A program made the translations under genes and the position numbers. The notes below the pieces were generated by a model, which searched no databases, had not been told where the DNA came from, and saw nothing but the letters and a program-made list of their open reading frames with translations. DNA of 64,000 nt, taken from contig CAZWBA010000002.1 in the NCBI GenBank assembly GCA_964631955.1, positions 248,001-312,000 on the forward strand. Direction: 5' to 3'. Positions 7,690-15,930 of this stretch are shown here, in pieces. The first letter of the stretch is position 1; every line of letters starts with the position of its first letter. The stretch is from CAMLJR01 sp964631955 (lineage in GTDB: Bacteria > Pseudomonadota > Gammaproteobacteria > Pseudomonadales > CAMLJR01).

Positions 7690-8322
7690 TTAATCGATGT
7701 GCGTTTGTGCTTCGTCGCTGCGCGCAGATTTCGGCTGCACGATACCGCCCATCAGAATCATCTGCAGCGCTTCGCCCGGCTTCATATTGAGTGGCTGCAA
7801 TTGCGAGCGCGGCAGGATCAGCGTAAAGCCGCCCACCTGGTAACTCATCGGAACAAATACCATTTCACAATCGGGATGCAGCCAGTTTGGACTCTGGCCA
7901 TCTGCCGGCCGCGTGACAATGCCCAGCACCTGCGTATCGGTATCGGGAATTGTCGCCAGCACCACACTGCCATTCTGATTATTCGTTTTTCCCGACAGCA
8001 GATCGGTCACCTGGCGCACGACTGGATACACACTGCTGATCACCGGCACCTTGACCATCCAGCGCTCGGTAATTTCGAGAATCTTTTTCAGCAGCACATT
8101 GCGTGTCATCAGGCCGAGCATGAACGCCGTGAGCAGAAACAGAAGAAGCGCCAGACCGGGAAAATACCAGCCGACGGGCAATAGCCATTCGAAGATGGGC
8201 TTGAGCGACGACTCAATCATGCGACTCAACCACACGATGAATGCAATCGTGACCACCAGCGGCACGAGCAACAACAGACCGCGCAGGGTCTGACTCGTTA
8301 TCCATTGCCACATTTTATTCAT
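7690..8322 (-). CDS. DUF502 family inner-membrane protein
   Basis: A 210-residue protein with two membrane helices, about residues 14-34 (LRGLLLLVPLVVTIAFIVWL) and 54-76 (FPGLALLLFLLTAFMLGLMT), followed by a soluble C-terminal domain. The family signatures are VKVPVISSVYPVVRQVTDLL and VVLATIPDTDTQVLGIVT, then FVPMSYQVGGFTLILPRSQL. DUF502 proteins are widespread but have no settled biochemical role. The tail QPKSARSDEAQTHID is polar. The start at 8322 has GGAG ten bases upstream; a second in-frame ATG lies three codons in. It is divergent from rnz, with about 206 bp between. Confidence 0.9.
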   Translation of the reverse strand: MNKMWQWITSQTLRGLLLLVPLVVTIAFIVWLSRMIESSLKPIFEWLLPVGWYFPGLALLLFLLTAFMLGLMTRNVLLKKILEITERWMVKVPVISSVYPVVRQVTDLLSGKTNNQNGSVVLATIPDTDTQVLGIVTRPADGQSPNWLHPDCEMVFVPMSYQVGGFTLILPRSQLQPLNMKPGEALQMILMGGIVQPKSARSDEAQTHID

Positions 8323-8528
8323 TCACTACGACTCCATATTTCATTCACAACGGCGCCTGCATTCACGACGGCTCCGCTCATTGAAACGATTTCACACATC
8401 GAGTCGATACTGCAGCGCTCCCTGTATCAAAGCAAGCCCATGTTAAGATGAAACGCAGATAGCAGACGGGGTACTGCATCGAAGCTCAGGCGCGCGAGCG
8501 CGCACATAGATTAGCGGCAGCAAATCAC

Positions 8529-9527
8529 ATGCGTTTTACTTTTCTCGGTACTTCCGCCGGCGTTCCCACCAGAGAGCGCAATGTCACCGCGCTCGCGCTC
8601 GCGGCAGAACACCAGCGCGAGTGGTATCTCGTCGACTGCGGTGAAGGCACGCAACATCGATTGCTGCATACCCATTATTCGGCAGCGAAATTGCGCGCCA
8701 TTTTCATCACGCACATTCATGGCGATCATTGTTACGGCCTGCCCGGTCTTATCGCCAGCGCCAATATGGGCGGACGCAAAGAGCCGCTGACGATTTGCGC
8801 ACCCGCGGGCATTCAGGAATATGTCGATGCCGTGCGCCGTTACACCGATCTGACCAATCTCAATTACGAATTGCGCTTCATCCGCAGCGACGCGCCGAAT
8901 TTTTTTTATGACGACGATATCGTTCGCGTCGACAGTATCGAGCTGTCGCACCGCGTGCCGAGCTTCGGCTACCGCTTCGTTGAACACGTCAGCGAACGTC
9001 TGCTCGACCCCGAAAAACTCGCCGCCCTCAAAGTGCCACGCGGTGTTTTATGGGGAGAATTGCAGCACGGCAATAGCGTGGCGCTGGAGGATGGCCGCAC
9101 GATCGCGCCCGCGCAGGTGTGTCATCCGCCGCGCGCGCCGCGCTGCATCGTGGTCGGTGGCGACAACGATCAGCCACAGCTGTTGCTGCCCGCATTGCGC
9201 GATGCCGATGTGCTGATTCACGAAGCAACCTTCACCGAAGATGTTCTCGCCAGAGTCGGCCCACGCTATCAGCACAGCACATCAGCGCAAGTGGCACAGG
9301 CAGCGCAGCAAGCACAATTGCCGCATCTGATACTCACGCACTTCAGTCAGCGCTATCGGCGCAAACGCGTCGGCACCGAACATGTCATCGGCGATCTGTT
9401 CGACGAGGCCAGAAATTACTACGACGGAAATCTAACGCTCGCCGCCGATTTGACGAGTTACGAATTGACCCGCGATAAAAAACTGATTTCGAGCCGACGC
9501 ACCCGCTGGGGAGTCGATCATGTTTAG
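8529..9527 (+). CDS. rnz: Ribonuclease Z (tRNA 3'-processing endonuclease)
   Basis: A zinc-dependent metallo-beta-lactamase-fold nuclease that trims precursor tRNA 3' ends. At 332 residues it has the short-form RNase Z length. It begins MRFTFLGTSAGVPTRERNVT, the standard N-terminus, followed by VDCGEGTQHRLL. The metal site HIHGDHCYGLPGL, then LSHRVPSFGYRF, IVVGGDNDQ, HEATF and LILTHFSQRY are all present, so the active site looks complete. The last eight bases overlap the start of the next gene, an exported secretin-like protein, so the two are probably co-transcribed. No strong Shine-Dalgarno sequence is visible ahead of the ATG. Confidence 0.95.
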   Translation: MRFTFLGTSAGVPTRERNVTALALAAEHQREWYLVDCGEGTQHRLLHTHYSAAKLRAIFITHIHGDHCYGLPGLIASANMGGRKEPLTICAPAGIQEYVDAVRRYTDLTNLNYELRFIRSDAPNFFYDDDIVRVDSIELSHRVPSFGYRFVEHVSERLLDPEKLAALKVPRGVLWGELQHGNSVALEDGRTIAPAQVCHPPRAPRCIVVGGDNDQPQLLLPALRDADVLIHEATFTEDVLARVGPRYQHSTSAQVAQAAQQAQLPHLILTHFSQRYRRKRVGTEHVIGDLFDEARNYYDGNLTLAADLTSYELTRDKKLISSRRTRWGVDHV

Positions 9528-10314
9528 ACCGCTGCTGCACCTATGCTGTTGTGCCCTGTTATTCATCGGTTGCGCTACCGCGCAGGAGCGACAACTGCGC
9601 ACGCACACGCTCCAACATACACTCGCCGAACAGATCGTCCCGCTGATTTCCGCACACCTCTCGCCCGGCAGCAGCGTCACGCCCTTTCGCGATCAATTGA
9701 TCCTGAATGTCACCGATGCCGAGTACCGGCAATTGCAAACACTGCTGGAGCAATTCGACAAGGCACCGCGTTCGCTCATGATCAGCGTGCGCAAACAGAG
9801 TCAGCAGATGAACCGTGACGAACGTTATGGCGCGCAGGGTCGCATCGGCGACGGCAATATTCGGGTGCAAAGCGGCAACGGTCCTCAACGCACGGAATCG
9901 CGCGTCATCATTCATCGCGGCAACACGCAAAGCACTCGCGATGGCTCGCAGCAAGTGCGCGCGGTGGAAGGCATGGCCGCATTTATCAGCATCGGCAATA
10001 CCGTTTCGATGCGCAGCGGGCGCTACGGTGAACGCGAAATGATTTCCGTCGACAGCGGTTTTTATGCCACCGCGCGTCTGATTGGCGATGAAGTCATCGT
10101 GGATATCGATCAGCGCGACGACCGCCAGCAAGGGCGTGGTATCGCCACACAAAGTTTGCAGACTCAGGTGCGCGGCACTATCGGCGAATGGATTCCGATC
10201 GGCGGACTCAACGCTGCACAAGCGGGTACGGAGCGCGCAATTACGAGTTATGGCACCAGCTCATCGAGCTCGACAGGCGATATTGCCATCAGGATTGAGA
10301 TCATCGATCAGTAA
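9520..10314 (+). CDS. Exported protein with secretin-like short domain
   Basis: A 264-residue protein with an N-terminal signal sequence (MFRPLLHLCCCALLFIGCAT); a lipobox-like FIGC means it could be lipidated. Residues about 26-85 (LRTHTLQHTLAEQIVPLISA then HLSPGSSVTPFRDQLILNVT and LQTLLEQFDKAPRSLMISV) have the pattern of the short N-domain found in type II/III secretins. The C-terminal half (FISIGNTVSMRSG, IGEWIPIGG) resembles the region leading into the secretin core, but the membrane-pore beta-barrel is missing. The function is unknown. It overlaps rnz by 8 bp, and its stop runs 14 bp into the 3' end of lasT on the other strand. Confidence 0.78.
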   Translation: MFRPLLHLCCCALLFIGCATAQERQLRTHTLQHTLAEQIVPLISAHLSPGSSVTPFRDQLILNVTDAEYRQLQTLLEQFDKAPRSLMISVRKQSQQMNRDERYGAQGRIGDGNIRVQSGNGPQRTESRVIIHRGNTQSTRDGSQQVRAVEGMAAFISIGNTVSMRSGRYGEREMISVDSGFYATARLIGDEVIVDIDQRDDRQQGRGIATQSLQTQVRGTIGEWIPIGGLNAAQAGTERAITSYGTSSSSSTGDIAIRIEIIDQ

Positions 10315-10993
10315 AGCCGCCGAATTTTTCGTCGAACCGGGTGAGCAACAGATGCAAAAATAAAATATCGCCCTGCGCCAGCTGCGCGCTGCGCTCATCG
10401 CACCAGCGCGAAAGCTTGCTGTCAGGTGCAATATCCAATTGCTCAAATAATTTCTGAAACCGATCTTTCAATGCGTGCAGCTGATTCCTGTCCGCCGCCT
10501 GCTCTTCGTCGAATTTCAATCCCGACAACTCATACGCATACAACATCACCGCCTGCGATAAATTAAGCGATGGATATTCGACCGCGAGCGGAATACTGCT
10601 GAGTGCGTCGCACTGCGCCAGCTCGACATTACTCAAACCCGACTCTTCGCACCCGAACACAATTGCCACCCGATCCAGCATCGCAGATTTATTCTCGATC
10701 GCCGTGCGCACTTCAGTCGGCATTAATTGATAACGACGCGCATGTCGAGATTTCGCCGACGTGCCGATCGAAAAATCGATATCGGCCAATGCCGTGCGAA
10801 GATCAGAAAATGTTTCGGCATTTTCCAGGACATCGCTCGACGCATGTGCAAGAATTTTTGCCGGCTTTTCACGATGCACGGCGCTGCCGACAATACGCAG
10901 CCGCGAAAAACCCATCGTTTTCAGCGCACGCGCCGCCGCCCCGACATTTTCGGGAACGGCAGGCCTCACCAGAATAAAAATGATTTCAGCCAT
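10301..10993 (-). CDS. lasT: LasT/YjtD-type SpoU-family RNA 2'-O-methyltransferase (TrmJ-like)
   Basis: A SAM-dependent RNA ribose methyltransferase with the trefoil-knot (SPOUT) fold, 230 residues. Motif 1 is VRPAVPENVGAAARALKTMG, followed by FSRLRIVG. The SAM-knot motifs are IVFGCEESGLSNVELAQCD and IPLAVEYPSLNLSQAVMLYA. The length and the HALKDRFQKLFEQLDI-type C-terminal helix resemble E. coli LasT (YjtD) more than TrmJ, so I use lasT; the true RNA target is unknown. The gene is convergent with the secretin-like gene, with a 14-bp overlap of 3' ends. The proline iminopeptidase gene lies 15 bp upstream on the same strand, so the two could share a transcript. Confidence 0.88.
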   Translation of the reverse strand: MAEIIFILVRPAVPENVGAAARALKTMGFSRLRIVGSAVHREKPAKILAHASSDVLENAETFSDLRTALADIDFSIGTSAKSRHARRYQLMPTEVRTAIENKSAMLDRVAIVFGCEESGLSNVELAQCDALSSIPLAVEYPSLNLSQAVMLYAYELSGLKFDEEQAADRNQLHALKDRFQKLFEQLDIAPDSKLSRWCDERSAQLAQGDILFLHLLLTRFDEKFGGFTDR

Positions 10994-11008
10994 AAATTCT
11001 GCAGGAAA

Positions 11009-11968
11009 TTATTTTTCGGGATTCAATTCGCGCGCGAAGCGGTTGGTCGCCTTCACCAGTGCATCGGTGATACCCGGCTCCAGCGCCGAATGCCCCGCAT
11101 CGCGAATGATATTGAGCTCGCTTTCCGGCCAGACTTCGTGCAGCGCAAAGGCATTATCAAACGGGCACACCATATCGTAACGGCCGTGTACGATGGCACC
11201 GGGAATGCCTTTCAATTTATGCGCGTCTTCGACGATTTGATTCGGACGCAAAAACGCATCGTTCACGAAATAATGCGATTCGATGCGCGCGAGCGCGAGC
11301 GCAATGCGTGGATCGGTGAATTGCTCGTACAAATGTGGATCGGGTTTGAGCGTTGCGCACTGCGCTTCCCAACCGCTCCACGCTTTCGCCGCACCCATAC
11401 GCGCAAGCTCGTTCGCGCCGGTGAGCAAACGGTAATACGCATTCATCATATCGCCGCGATCGGCGGGAGCGATCGGCGCGATGAATTGCTGCCAGTAATC
11501 AGGGAAAATATGGCTCGCGCCCTGCTGATAAAACCACCGCAAATCCTGTCGGCGACACAGAAAAATTCCGCGCAGAATCAACGCCAGCACACGCTCCGGA
11601 TAACGCTCGGCGTATATGAGACTCAGCGTCGAACCCCACGAGCCGCCGAAGAGCATCCATTTATCGATGCCAAGCGTCGTGCGAATCGTTTCGATGTCTT
11701 CGACGAGCGCGTCGGTATTGTTGTCGGTTAAATCGGCGTGCGGTGTCGAACGCCCACAACCGCGCTGATCGAAAAGAATAATGTGATACGCAAGCGGATC
11801 GAAAAAACAGCGATGCTTCGGTGAACATCCCGCACCGGGACCGCCGTGCACGAACAACACCGGAATACCACCGGGCGTGCCGCATTCCTCGACATACAGA
11901 GTGTGTCTTTCCGACACCCTGATCTGGCGTGTGCTGTACGGTTTGATATCGGGGAACAATGTCGGCAT
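11009..11968 (-). CDS. pip: Proline iminopeptidase (alpha/beta hydrolase, S33)
   Basis: Removes N-terminal proline from peptides; cytosolic serine peptidase. It is 319 residues, the usual length. The oxyanion motif is FVHGGPGAGCSP, and FDQRGCGRSTPHA is also present. The nucleophile serine is in GGSWGSTLSLIYA, the acid in GRYDMVCP, and the histidine in RDAGHSALEPG, so the catalytic triad is complete. The cap region contains the expected FYQQGASHIFPDYWQQF. It starts MPTLFPDIKPYSTRQIRVSE. The upstream region holds the hairpin repeats at 12057-12122 that end the secretion-ATPase transcript. The lasT gene follows 15 bp downstream. Confidence 0.93.
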   Translation of the reverse strand: MPTLFPDIKPYSTRQIRVSERHTLYVEECGTPGGIPVLFVHGGPGAGCSPKHRCFFDPLAYHIILFDQRGCGRSTPHADLTDNNTDALVEDIETIRTTLGIDKWMLFGGSWGSTLSLIYAERYPERVLALILRGIFLCRRQDLRWFYQQGASHIFPDYWQQFIAPIAPADRGDMMNAYYRLLTGANELARMGAAKAWSGWEAQCATLKPDPHLYEQFTDPRIALALARIESHYFVNDAFLRPNQIVEDAHKLKGIPGAIVHGRYDMVCPFDNAFALHEVWPESELNIIRDAGHSALEPGITDALVKATNRFARELNPEK

Positions 11969-12056
11969 CGCGGCTTCCGGGCTCGGAACGGATCGGTTAA
12001 GTGCGCGCTAGTATGGCGGTTGCGAATGCGCTTGGCCATGTCCTTGCGAATTATCA

Positions 12057-12122
12057 GTAGGGGCAAGCCTGTGTATTCGCCCTGAATCGTAAAAAAAGGC
12101 GGACACACAGGTCCGCCTCTAC
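12057..12122. repeat. Two copies of the GTAGGGGC... hairpin repeat
   Basis: Two adjacent copies of a dispersed palindromic repeat. Copy 1 (12057-12085) starts gtaggggcaagcctgtgt; copy 2 (12097-12122) is in the opposite orientation, aggcggacacacaggtcc then gcctctac. Copy 2 forms the terminator described separately. Further copies are at 37435, 48129, 58443 and 58523, always between genes or at gene ends. Confidence 0.8.
12091..12118 (-). terminator. Terminator of the GspE-like gene, formed by a repeat copy
   Basis: Read on the minus strand: stem AGGCGGAC - ctgtgt - GTCCGCCT followed by a run of Ts and then A. It lies 20 bp beyond the stop codon of the GspE-like gene. The stem is a member of the dispersed hairpin family in this window. 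Confidence 0.75.
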
Positions 12123-12137
12123 GTATTTGAATTTGGT

Positions 12138-13922
12138 TTACGCTTTATTCTGCGCCGCCGGCGCCACGCGCATCACTTCTTCGATCGTGGTATCGCCCGC
12201 GGCAACTTTATAGGCACCGGACAATCGCAGCGTGTGCATGCCTTCTTTCATTCCTTGACGGCGAATCGTATCGAGACCAGTTCCTTCATTGACGAGATCC
12301 TGCACGGCTTCGCTCATCAACAGAATTTCGTAAATACCCTGCCGACCGAGATAGCCGGTATTGCGGCATTCGAGACAGCCTTTCGGGTGATAGCCGACTT
12401 TCGGCGTTGTCATTTTCCACGGCGATACCAGTTGCTGCCACGCGGCTTCATCGATGGGTCCAGCCTGTTTGCAATGCGGACACAATGTGCGCACGAGGCG
12501 TTGCGCCATCACGCCCAAAATTGTCGCCTTCAATAAATAAGAAGGAACACCGAGTTCGAGTAAACGCGTAATCGCACTCGGCGCATCGTTGGTGTGCAGC
12601 GTGGATAAAACCAGGTGGCCGGTGAGCGCAGCTTGTATCGCCATTTCGGCGGTTTCGAGATCGCGAATCTCGCCGATCATGATGATGTCTGGATCCTGTC
12701 GCAGCAGCGCGCGCACGCCGCTGGCAAAATCGAGATCGATATTGTGTTGCACCTGCATTTGGTTGAATGAATCTTCAACCATTTCGATCGGGTCTTCGAT
12801 CGTGCACAAATTCACTTCGGACGTCGCAAGCTGCTTCAAACTCGAATACAGCGTCGTGGTTTTTCCCGAACCGGTCGGCCCGGTGACGAGCACGATGCCA
12901 TTCGGTTTATTGATCATGCTCTGCCAGCGATCGTAATCGTTATTTTCGAGGCCGAGTTGCTGGAACGTTCGCAGCAATACATCAGGATCAAAAATCCGCA
13001 TGACGAGTTTTTCGCCGAACGCGGTGGGCAATGTCGATAAACGCAATTCGACTTCGTTGCCTTCGGGGCTCACGGTTTTCAAACGACCGTCCTGCGGGCG
13101 ACGTTTTTCCGCGACGTTCATGCGACCGATAATTTTGATACGCGCAATGACCGCAGCGCCGACCTGCGCCGGCAATTCGTAAACGTTGTAAAGCACGCCG
13201 TCGATACGGAAACGCATGGTCGCGACATCGCGACGCGGTTCGATGTGAATATCGCTCGCGCGCTGATCGAACGCATATTGCAACAGCCAGTCGACGATAT
13301 TGACGATGTGCGAATCGTTGGCGTCGGGATCTTTCAAATTGCCGAGTTCGAGCAGTTGCTCGAAGTTCGTTACCGACGCGGTTTTCCTGTCACCCGTGCT
13401 CGCGCCGCGCACCGATTTTGCGAGCGAATAAAATTCGACGATATAACGATTAAGTTCGGAAGGTTTTACCAGCACGCGCCGAATCGGGCGACGCAGCGCC
13501 TGCTCCAGATTGATTTCCCATTTATTGATGAAGGGCTCGACGGTGCCGATGGTGACGCGCTCGGGCGTCACCTCCAGCGCGAGAATGCGATGGCGCTGCG
13601 CGAATTGAAAAGACATCACCTCGGTAATCGCGGTGACATTGATCTTGAGCGGATCGATATGAAAATACGGCTGCTTCACGCGCTGGCCGAGCCAGTTGAG
13701 GATGAGTTCGGCGGTGAGGAATTTTCCGGGGTTGGCAAGATCCTGCGGTTTCTGCGCTGCGATCCAGTCGACCGGATGCAATTTTGCTTCTTCACCGAAA
13801 CGCGGTGCGCGAACGATGCGGTCGGCGTCGTCGCCACTGATGCGCCCGTCGCGCAGCATTTCGTCGAGCAGCCAGCGGCTATCGAGCGCGCGTTCGGCAG
13901 GCAATGCGTTGAGTTGAACCAT
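12138..13922 (-). CDS. Orphan type II secretion / type IV pilus-type ATPase (GspE/PilB family)
   Basis: A 594-residue hexameric secretion ATPase. The N-terminal part (to about residue 180) is the GspE-N region (FLTAELILNWLGQRVKQPYF, VMSFQFAQRHRILALEV). The ATPase core follows, with ASDIHIEPRRDVATMRFRID, Walker A GPTGSGKTTTLYSSL, the Asp box LCTIEDPIE, Walker B LLRQDPDIIMIGEIRD and the His box TGHLVLSTLHTNDA. A zinc-binding tetracysteine element, CPHC then CLEC, is present, as in GspE and PilB. No other secretion or pilus gene lies beside it, so it is an orphan; a similar lone ATPase gene lies near argA/argE in Pseudomonas aeruginosa, as I recall. Its partner machine cannot be deduced. A terminator follows 20 bp after the stop. 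Confidence 0.93.
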   Translation of the reverse strand: MVQLNALPAERALDSRWLLDEMLRDGRISGDDADRIVRAPRFGEEAKLHPVDWIAAQKPQDLANPGKFLTAELILNWLGQRVKQPYFHIDPLKINVTAITEVMSFQFAQRHRILALEVTPERVTIGTVEPFINKWEINLEQALRRPIRRVLVKPSELNRYIVEFYSLAKSVRGASTGDRKTASVTNFEQLLELGNLKDPDANDSHIVNIVDWLLQYAFDQRASDIHIEPRRDVATMRFRIDGVLYNVYELPAQVGAAVIARIKIIGRMNVAEKRRPQDGRLKTVSPEGNEVELRLSTLPTAFGEKLVMRIFDPDVLLRTFQQLGLENNDYDRWQSMINKPNGIVLVTGPTGSGKTTTLYSSLKQLATSEVNLCTIEDPIEMVEDSFNQMQVQHNIDLDFASGVRALLRQDPDIIMIGEIRDLETAEMAIQAALTGHLVLSTLHTNDAPSAITRLLELGVPSYLLKATILGVMAQRLVRTLCPHCKQAGPIDEAAWQQLVSPWKMTTPKVGYHPKGCLECRNTGYLGRQGIYEILLMSEAVQDLVNEGTGLDTIRRQGMKEGMHTLRLSGAYKVAAGDTTIEEVMRVAPAAQNKA

Positions 13923-14101
13923 AACGAAAATCCGGAACCTTAGAAAATAACGAACGCAGATGCGTTTCGGGCAGCGCAGCCGCGCAGATCAAATGCACCG
14001 GGACGATGTATTTGATCGTCAGGTTAATAGCGCCCTAATTATGGCCGCCATTTCCGCGCCGCGCCGAAGAATTTGGGCGCTCTCGCACGAAAACTCCGCT
14101 T

Positions 14102-14131
14102 TTGCGATATTTTTCCAGCCGGCGCTAGAAT
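14102..14131 (+). promoter_or_regulatory. Predicted sigma-70 promoter of argE
   Basis: TTGCGA (14102-14107) and TAGAAT (14126-14131) with an 18-bp spacer, about 27 bp upstream of the argE start codon, would give a leader of about 20 nt. I saw no ArgR-like operator. Confidence 0.5.
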
Positions 14132-14157
14132 GCGGCATCGATCCAACGGAGGCCGTC

Positions 14158-15384
14158 ATGGCCATTCTCTCTTCATCTATATCCGGCTCTTCATCCGTAT
14201 CCGGCCCAACCCGACGAACGCCGACACTGTTCGACATGCTCGGCGCGCTGGTTGCCACACCGTCGGTGAGCTGCAGCGACGCGCGCTTCGACATGGGCAA
14301 TCGCGGCGTTATCGATCTGCTCGCGAACTGGCTCGACACGCTCGGTTTTACAATCGAGATTCAGCCGCTCGCGAGCAACCCCGACAAGGCGAATCTGATC
14401 GCGACGCTGGGCAGCGGGCCCGGCGGCCTGGTGTTATCGGGGCATACCGACACGGTGCCTTACGATCAACACAAATGGCAGAGTGATCCGTTTCAGCTGG
14501 TTGAGCGCGAGCAGCGCTGGTACGGACTCGGCGCCACCGATATGAAAGGATTTTTTCCGGTCGCGATCGAAGCGGCAAAAACATTTATCGATACGCCGCT
14601 GCAACAGCCGCTGATCATTCTCGCCACCGCCGACGAAGAATCATCGATGGACGGCGCACGCGAACTGGTTGCACGCGGTCTCGCGAACGAATTCGCCCAT
14701 CAGGGACTGGCAAAAGCGCGCTTCGCATTGATCGGCGAACCGACCGATCTGAAACCCGCGCGCCTGCACAAAGGCATGATGATGGAATCGCTCGTCATCA
14801 CCGGACGCAGCGGACATTCGTCCGATCCGGGGCTCGGCAATAGCGCGCTCGAAGCCATGCACGAGGCGATGACGCTGCTCATCGATTATCGCCACGAACT
14901 GCAGGCACGTTATCGCAATGCCGCATTTCAGATCGAGGTACCGACGCTGAATCTCGGCTGCATTCACGGTGGCGATAATCCGAATCGCATCTGCGGCGAA
15001 TGCGAACTGCATTTCGATCTGCGCCCGCTGCCCGGCATGCGTCTCGACGAATTGCGCTCGGCGATCGCGCAAAAACTGCAACCGCTCGCCGAGCGCCGCC
15101 GTGTGAATATTCAGTTGCGCTCATTATTTCCCGGCGTGCAGGCATTCGAGCAGCCGGCAAATTCGGAATTGATAAAAAGCGTCGAGCAGCTGACCGGACA
15201 CAGCGCGCAGGCAGTGGGGTTCGCCACCGAAGCGCCATTCATGCAGCAACTGGGAATGGATGCGGTGATCTGCGGGCCGGGTTCGATCAAACAGGCACAC
15301 CAGCCCGATGAATTCATCGATACCGCACAATTGCAGCCTGCGATCGAAATGATTCGCGGATTGATCAGGAAATTCTGCGTTTGA
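14158..15384 (+). CDS. argE: Acetylornithine deacetylase
   Basis: Hydrolyses N-acetylornithine to ornithine and acetate in arginine biosynthesis; dinuclear-zinc M20 peptidase family. The start ATG at 14158 is chosen because GGAGG lies 5 bases upstream, giving 408 residues; the frame is open further upstream but lacks a ribosome site. M20 motifs are LVLSGHTDTVPYDQ (first metal His and Asp), YGLGATDMKGFFPV (bridging Asp), TADEESSMDGA (catalytic Glu pair), FALIGEPTDLKPARLHKGMM, and FATEAPFMQQLG near the end. The residues after the start (SSSISGSSSVSGPTRR) are a low-complexity leader. It is divergent from the orphan ATPase, and the DUF4124 gene and argA follow, an order also seen in Pseudomonas. 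Confidence 0.94.
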   Translation: MAILSSSISGSSSVSGPTRRTPTLFDMLGALVATPSVSCSDARFDMGNRGVIDLLANWLDTLGFTIEIQPLASNPDKANLIATLGSGPGGLVLSGHTDTVPYDQHKWQSDPFQLVEREQRWYGLGATDMKGFFPVAIEAAKTFIDTPLQQPLIILATADEESSMDGARELVARGLANEFAHQGLAKARFALIGEPTDLKPARLHKGMMMESLVITGRSGHSSDPGLGNSALEAMHEAMTLLIDYRHELQARYRNAAFQIEVPTLNLGCIHGGDNPNRICGECELHFDLRPLPGMRLDELRSAIAQKLQPLAERRRVNIQLRSLFPGVQAFEQPANSELIKSVEQLTGHSAQAVGFATEAPFMQQLGMDAVICGPGSIKQAHQPDEFIDTAQLQPAIEMIRGLIRKFCV

Positions 15385-15446
15385 ATCTGCATGCGTTCGA
15401 TCCGGGATCGCGCGCACACCCATACACCGACAAGCCAGATCGGGAA

Positions 15447-15800
15447 TTATTGCGACATCCGGTTCGTCTGTTTTAAATCCAGCTCCTGCGCAGTCGCCTG
15501 CACGCCCGGTGGCGGATTATTGCCATACGTCCAATTGCCGCTGGCATCGCGCCATTTGTAGATCACCGCCCTGCCTTCCTGCACAGCGGCATTTCTCTCG
15601 CCGTGTTCGAGTGCGCTTTTTGCAAGTTCGACGAGGTCGTCACCGCTTGCATGGCCGCTCGAAAATAACTGCGGCAGGCTGCGTTCAACATAGGCGACAG
15701 CACCACCGAGACGGCTTTCCGGCGTGCGCTTGCCATACACAAACAATCCGGCTGCCACGGCGACCAAAACAGCGATCAGCACGATCAATTTTTTAAACAT
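15447..15800 (-). CDS. DUF4124-like membrane-anchored hypothetical protein
   Basis: A 117-residue protein that starts at the ATG at 15800 (MFKKLIVLIAVLVAVAAGLF), giving one N-terminal signal anchor. The longer upstream frame has no domain and would run into the argA region. The C-terminal part VIYKWRDASGNWTYGNNPPP resembles the short DUF4124 motif (YKW-D-G-YxxxPP). It lies between argE and argA on the opposite strand, the position of a small conserved hypothetical gene in Pseudomonas. Function unknown; probably inner-membrane with a periplasmic domain. Confidence 0.8.
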   Translation of the reverse strand: MFKKLIVLIAVLVAVAAGLFVYGKRTPESRLGGAVAYVERSLPQLFSSGHASGDDLVELAKSALEHGERNAAVQEGRAVIYKWRDASGNWTYGNNPPPGVQATAQELDLKQTNRMSQ

Positions 15801-15930
15801 CGTTTTTCCCTGCCGGATTCGAGCCGGATAAGAGCAATCGGGTTGTAGGCTACACTGATTGCTCGCACAATACGTTCGCCCGTTTTTCAAGACGAAGGGC
15901 GCACAACAGCACTCAACCGGAACTTCGGCT

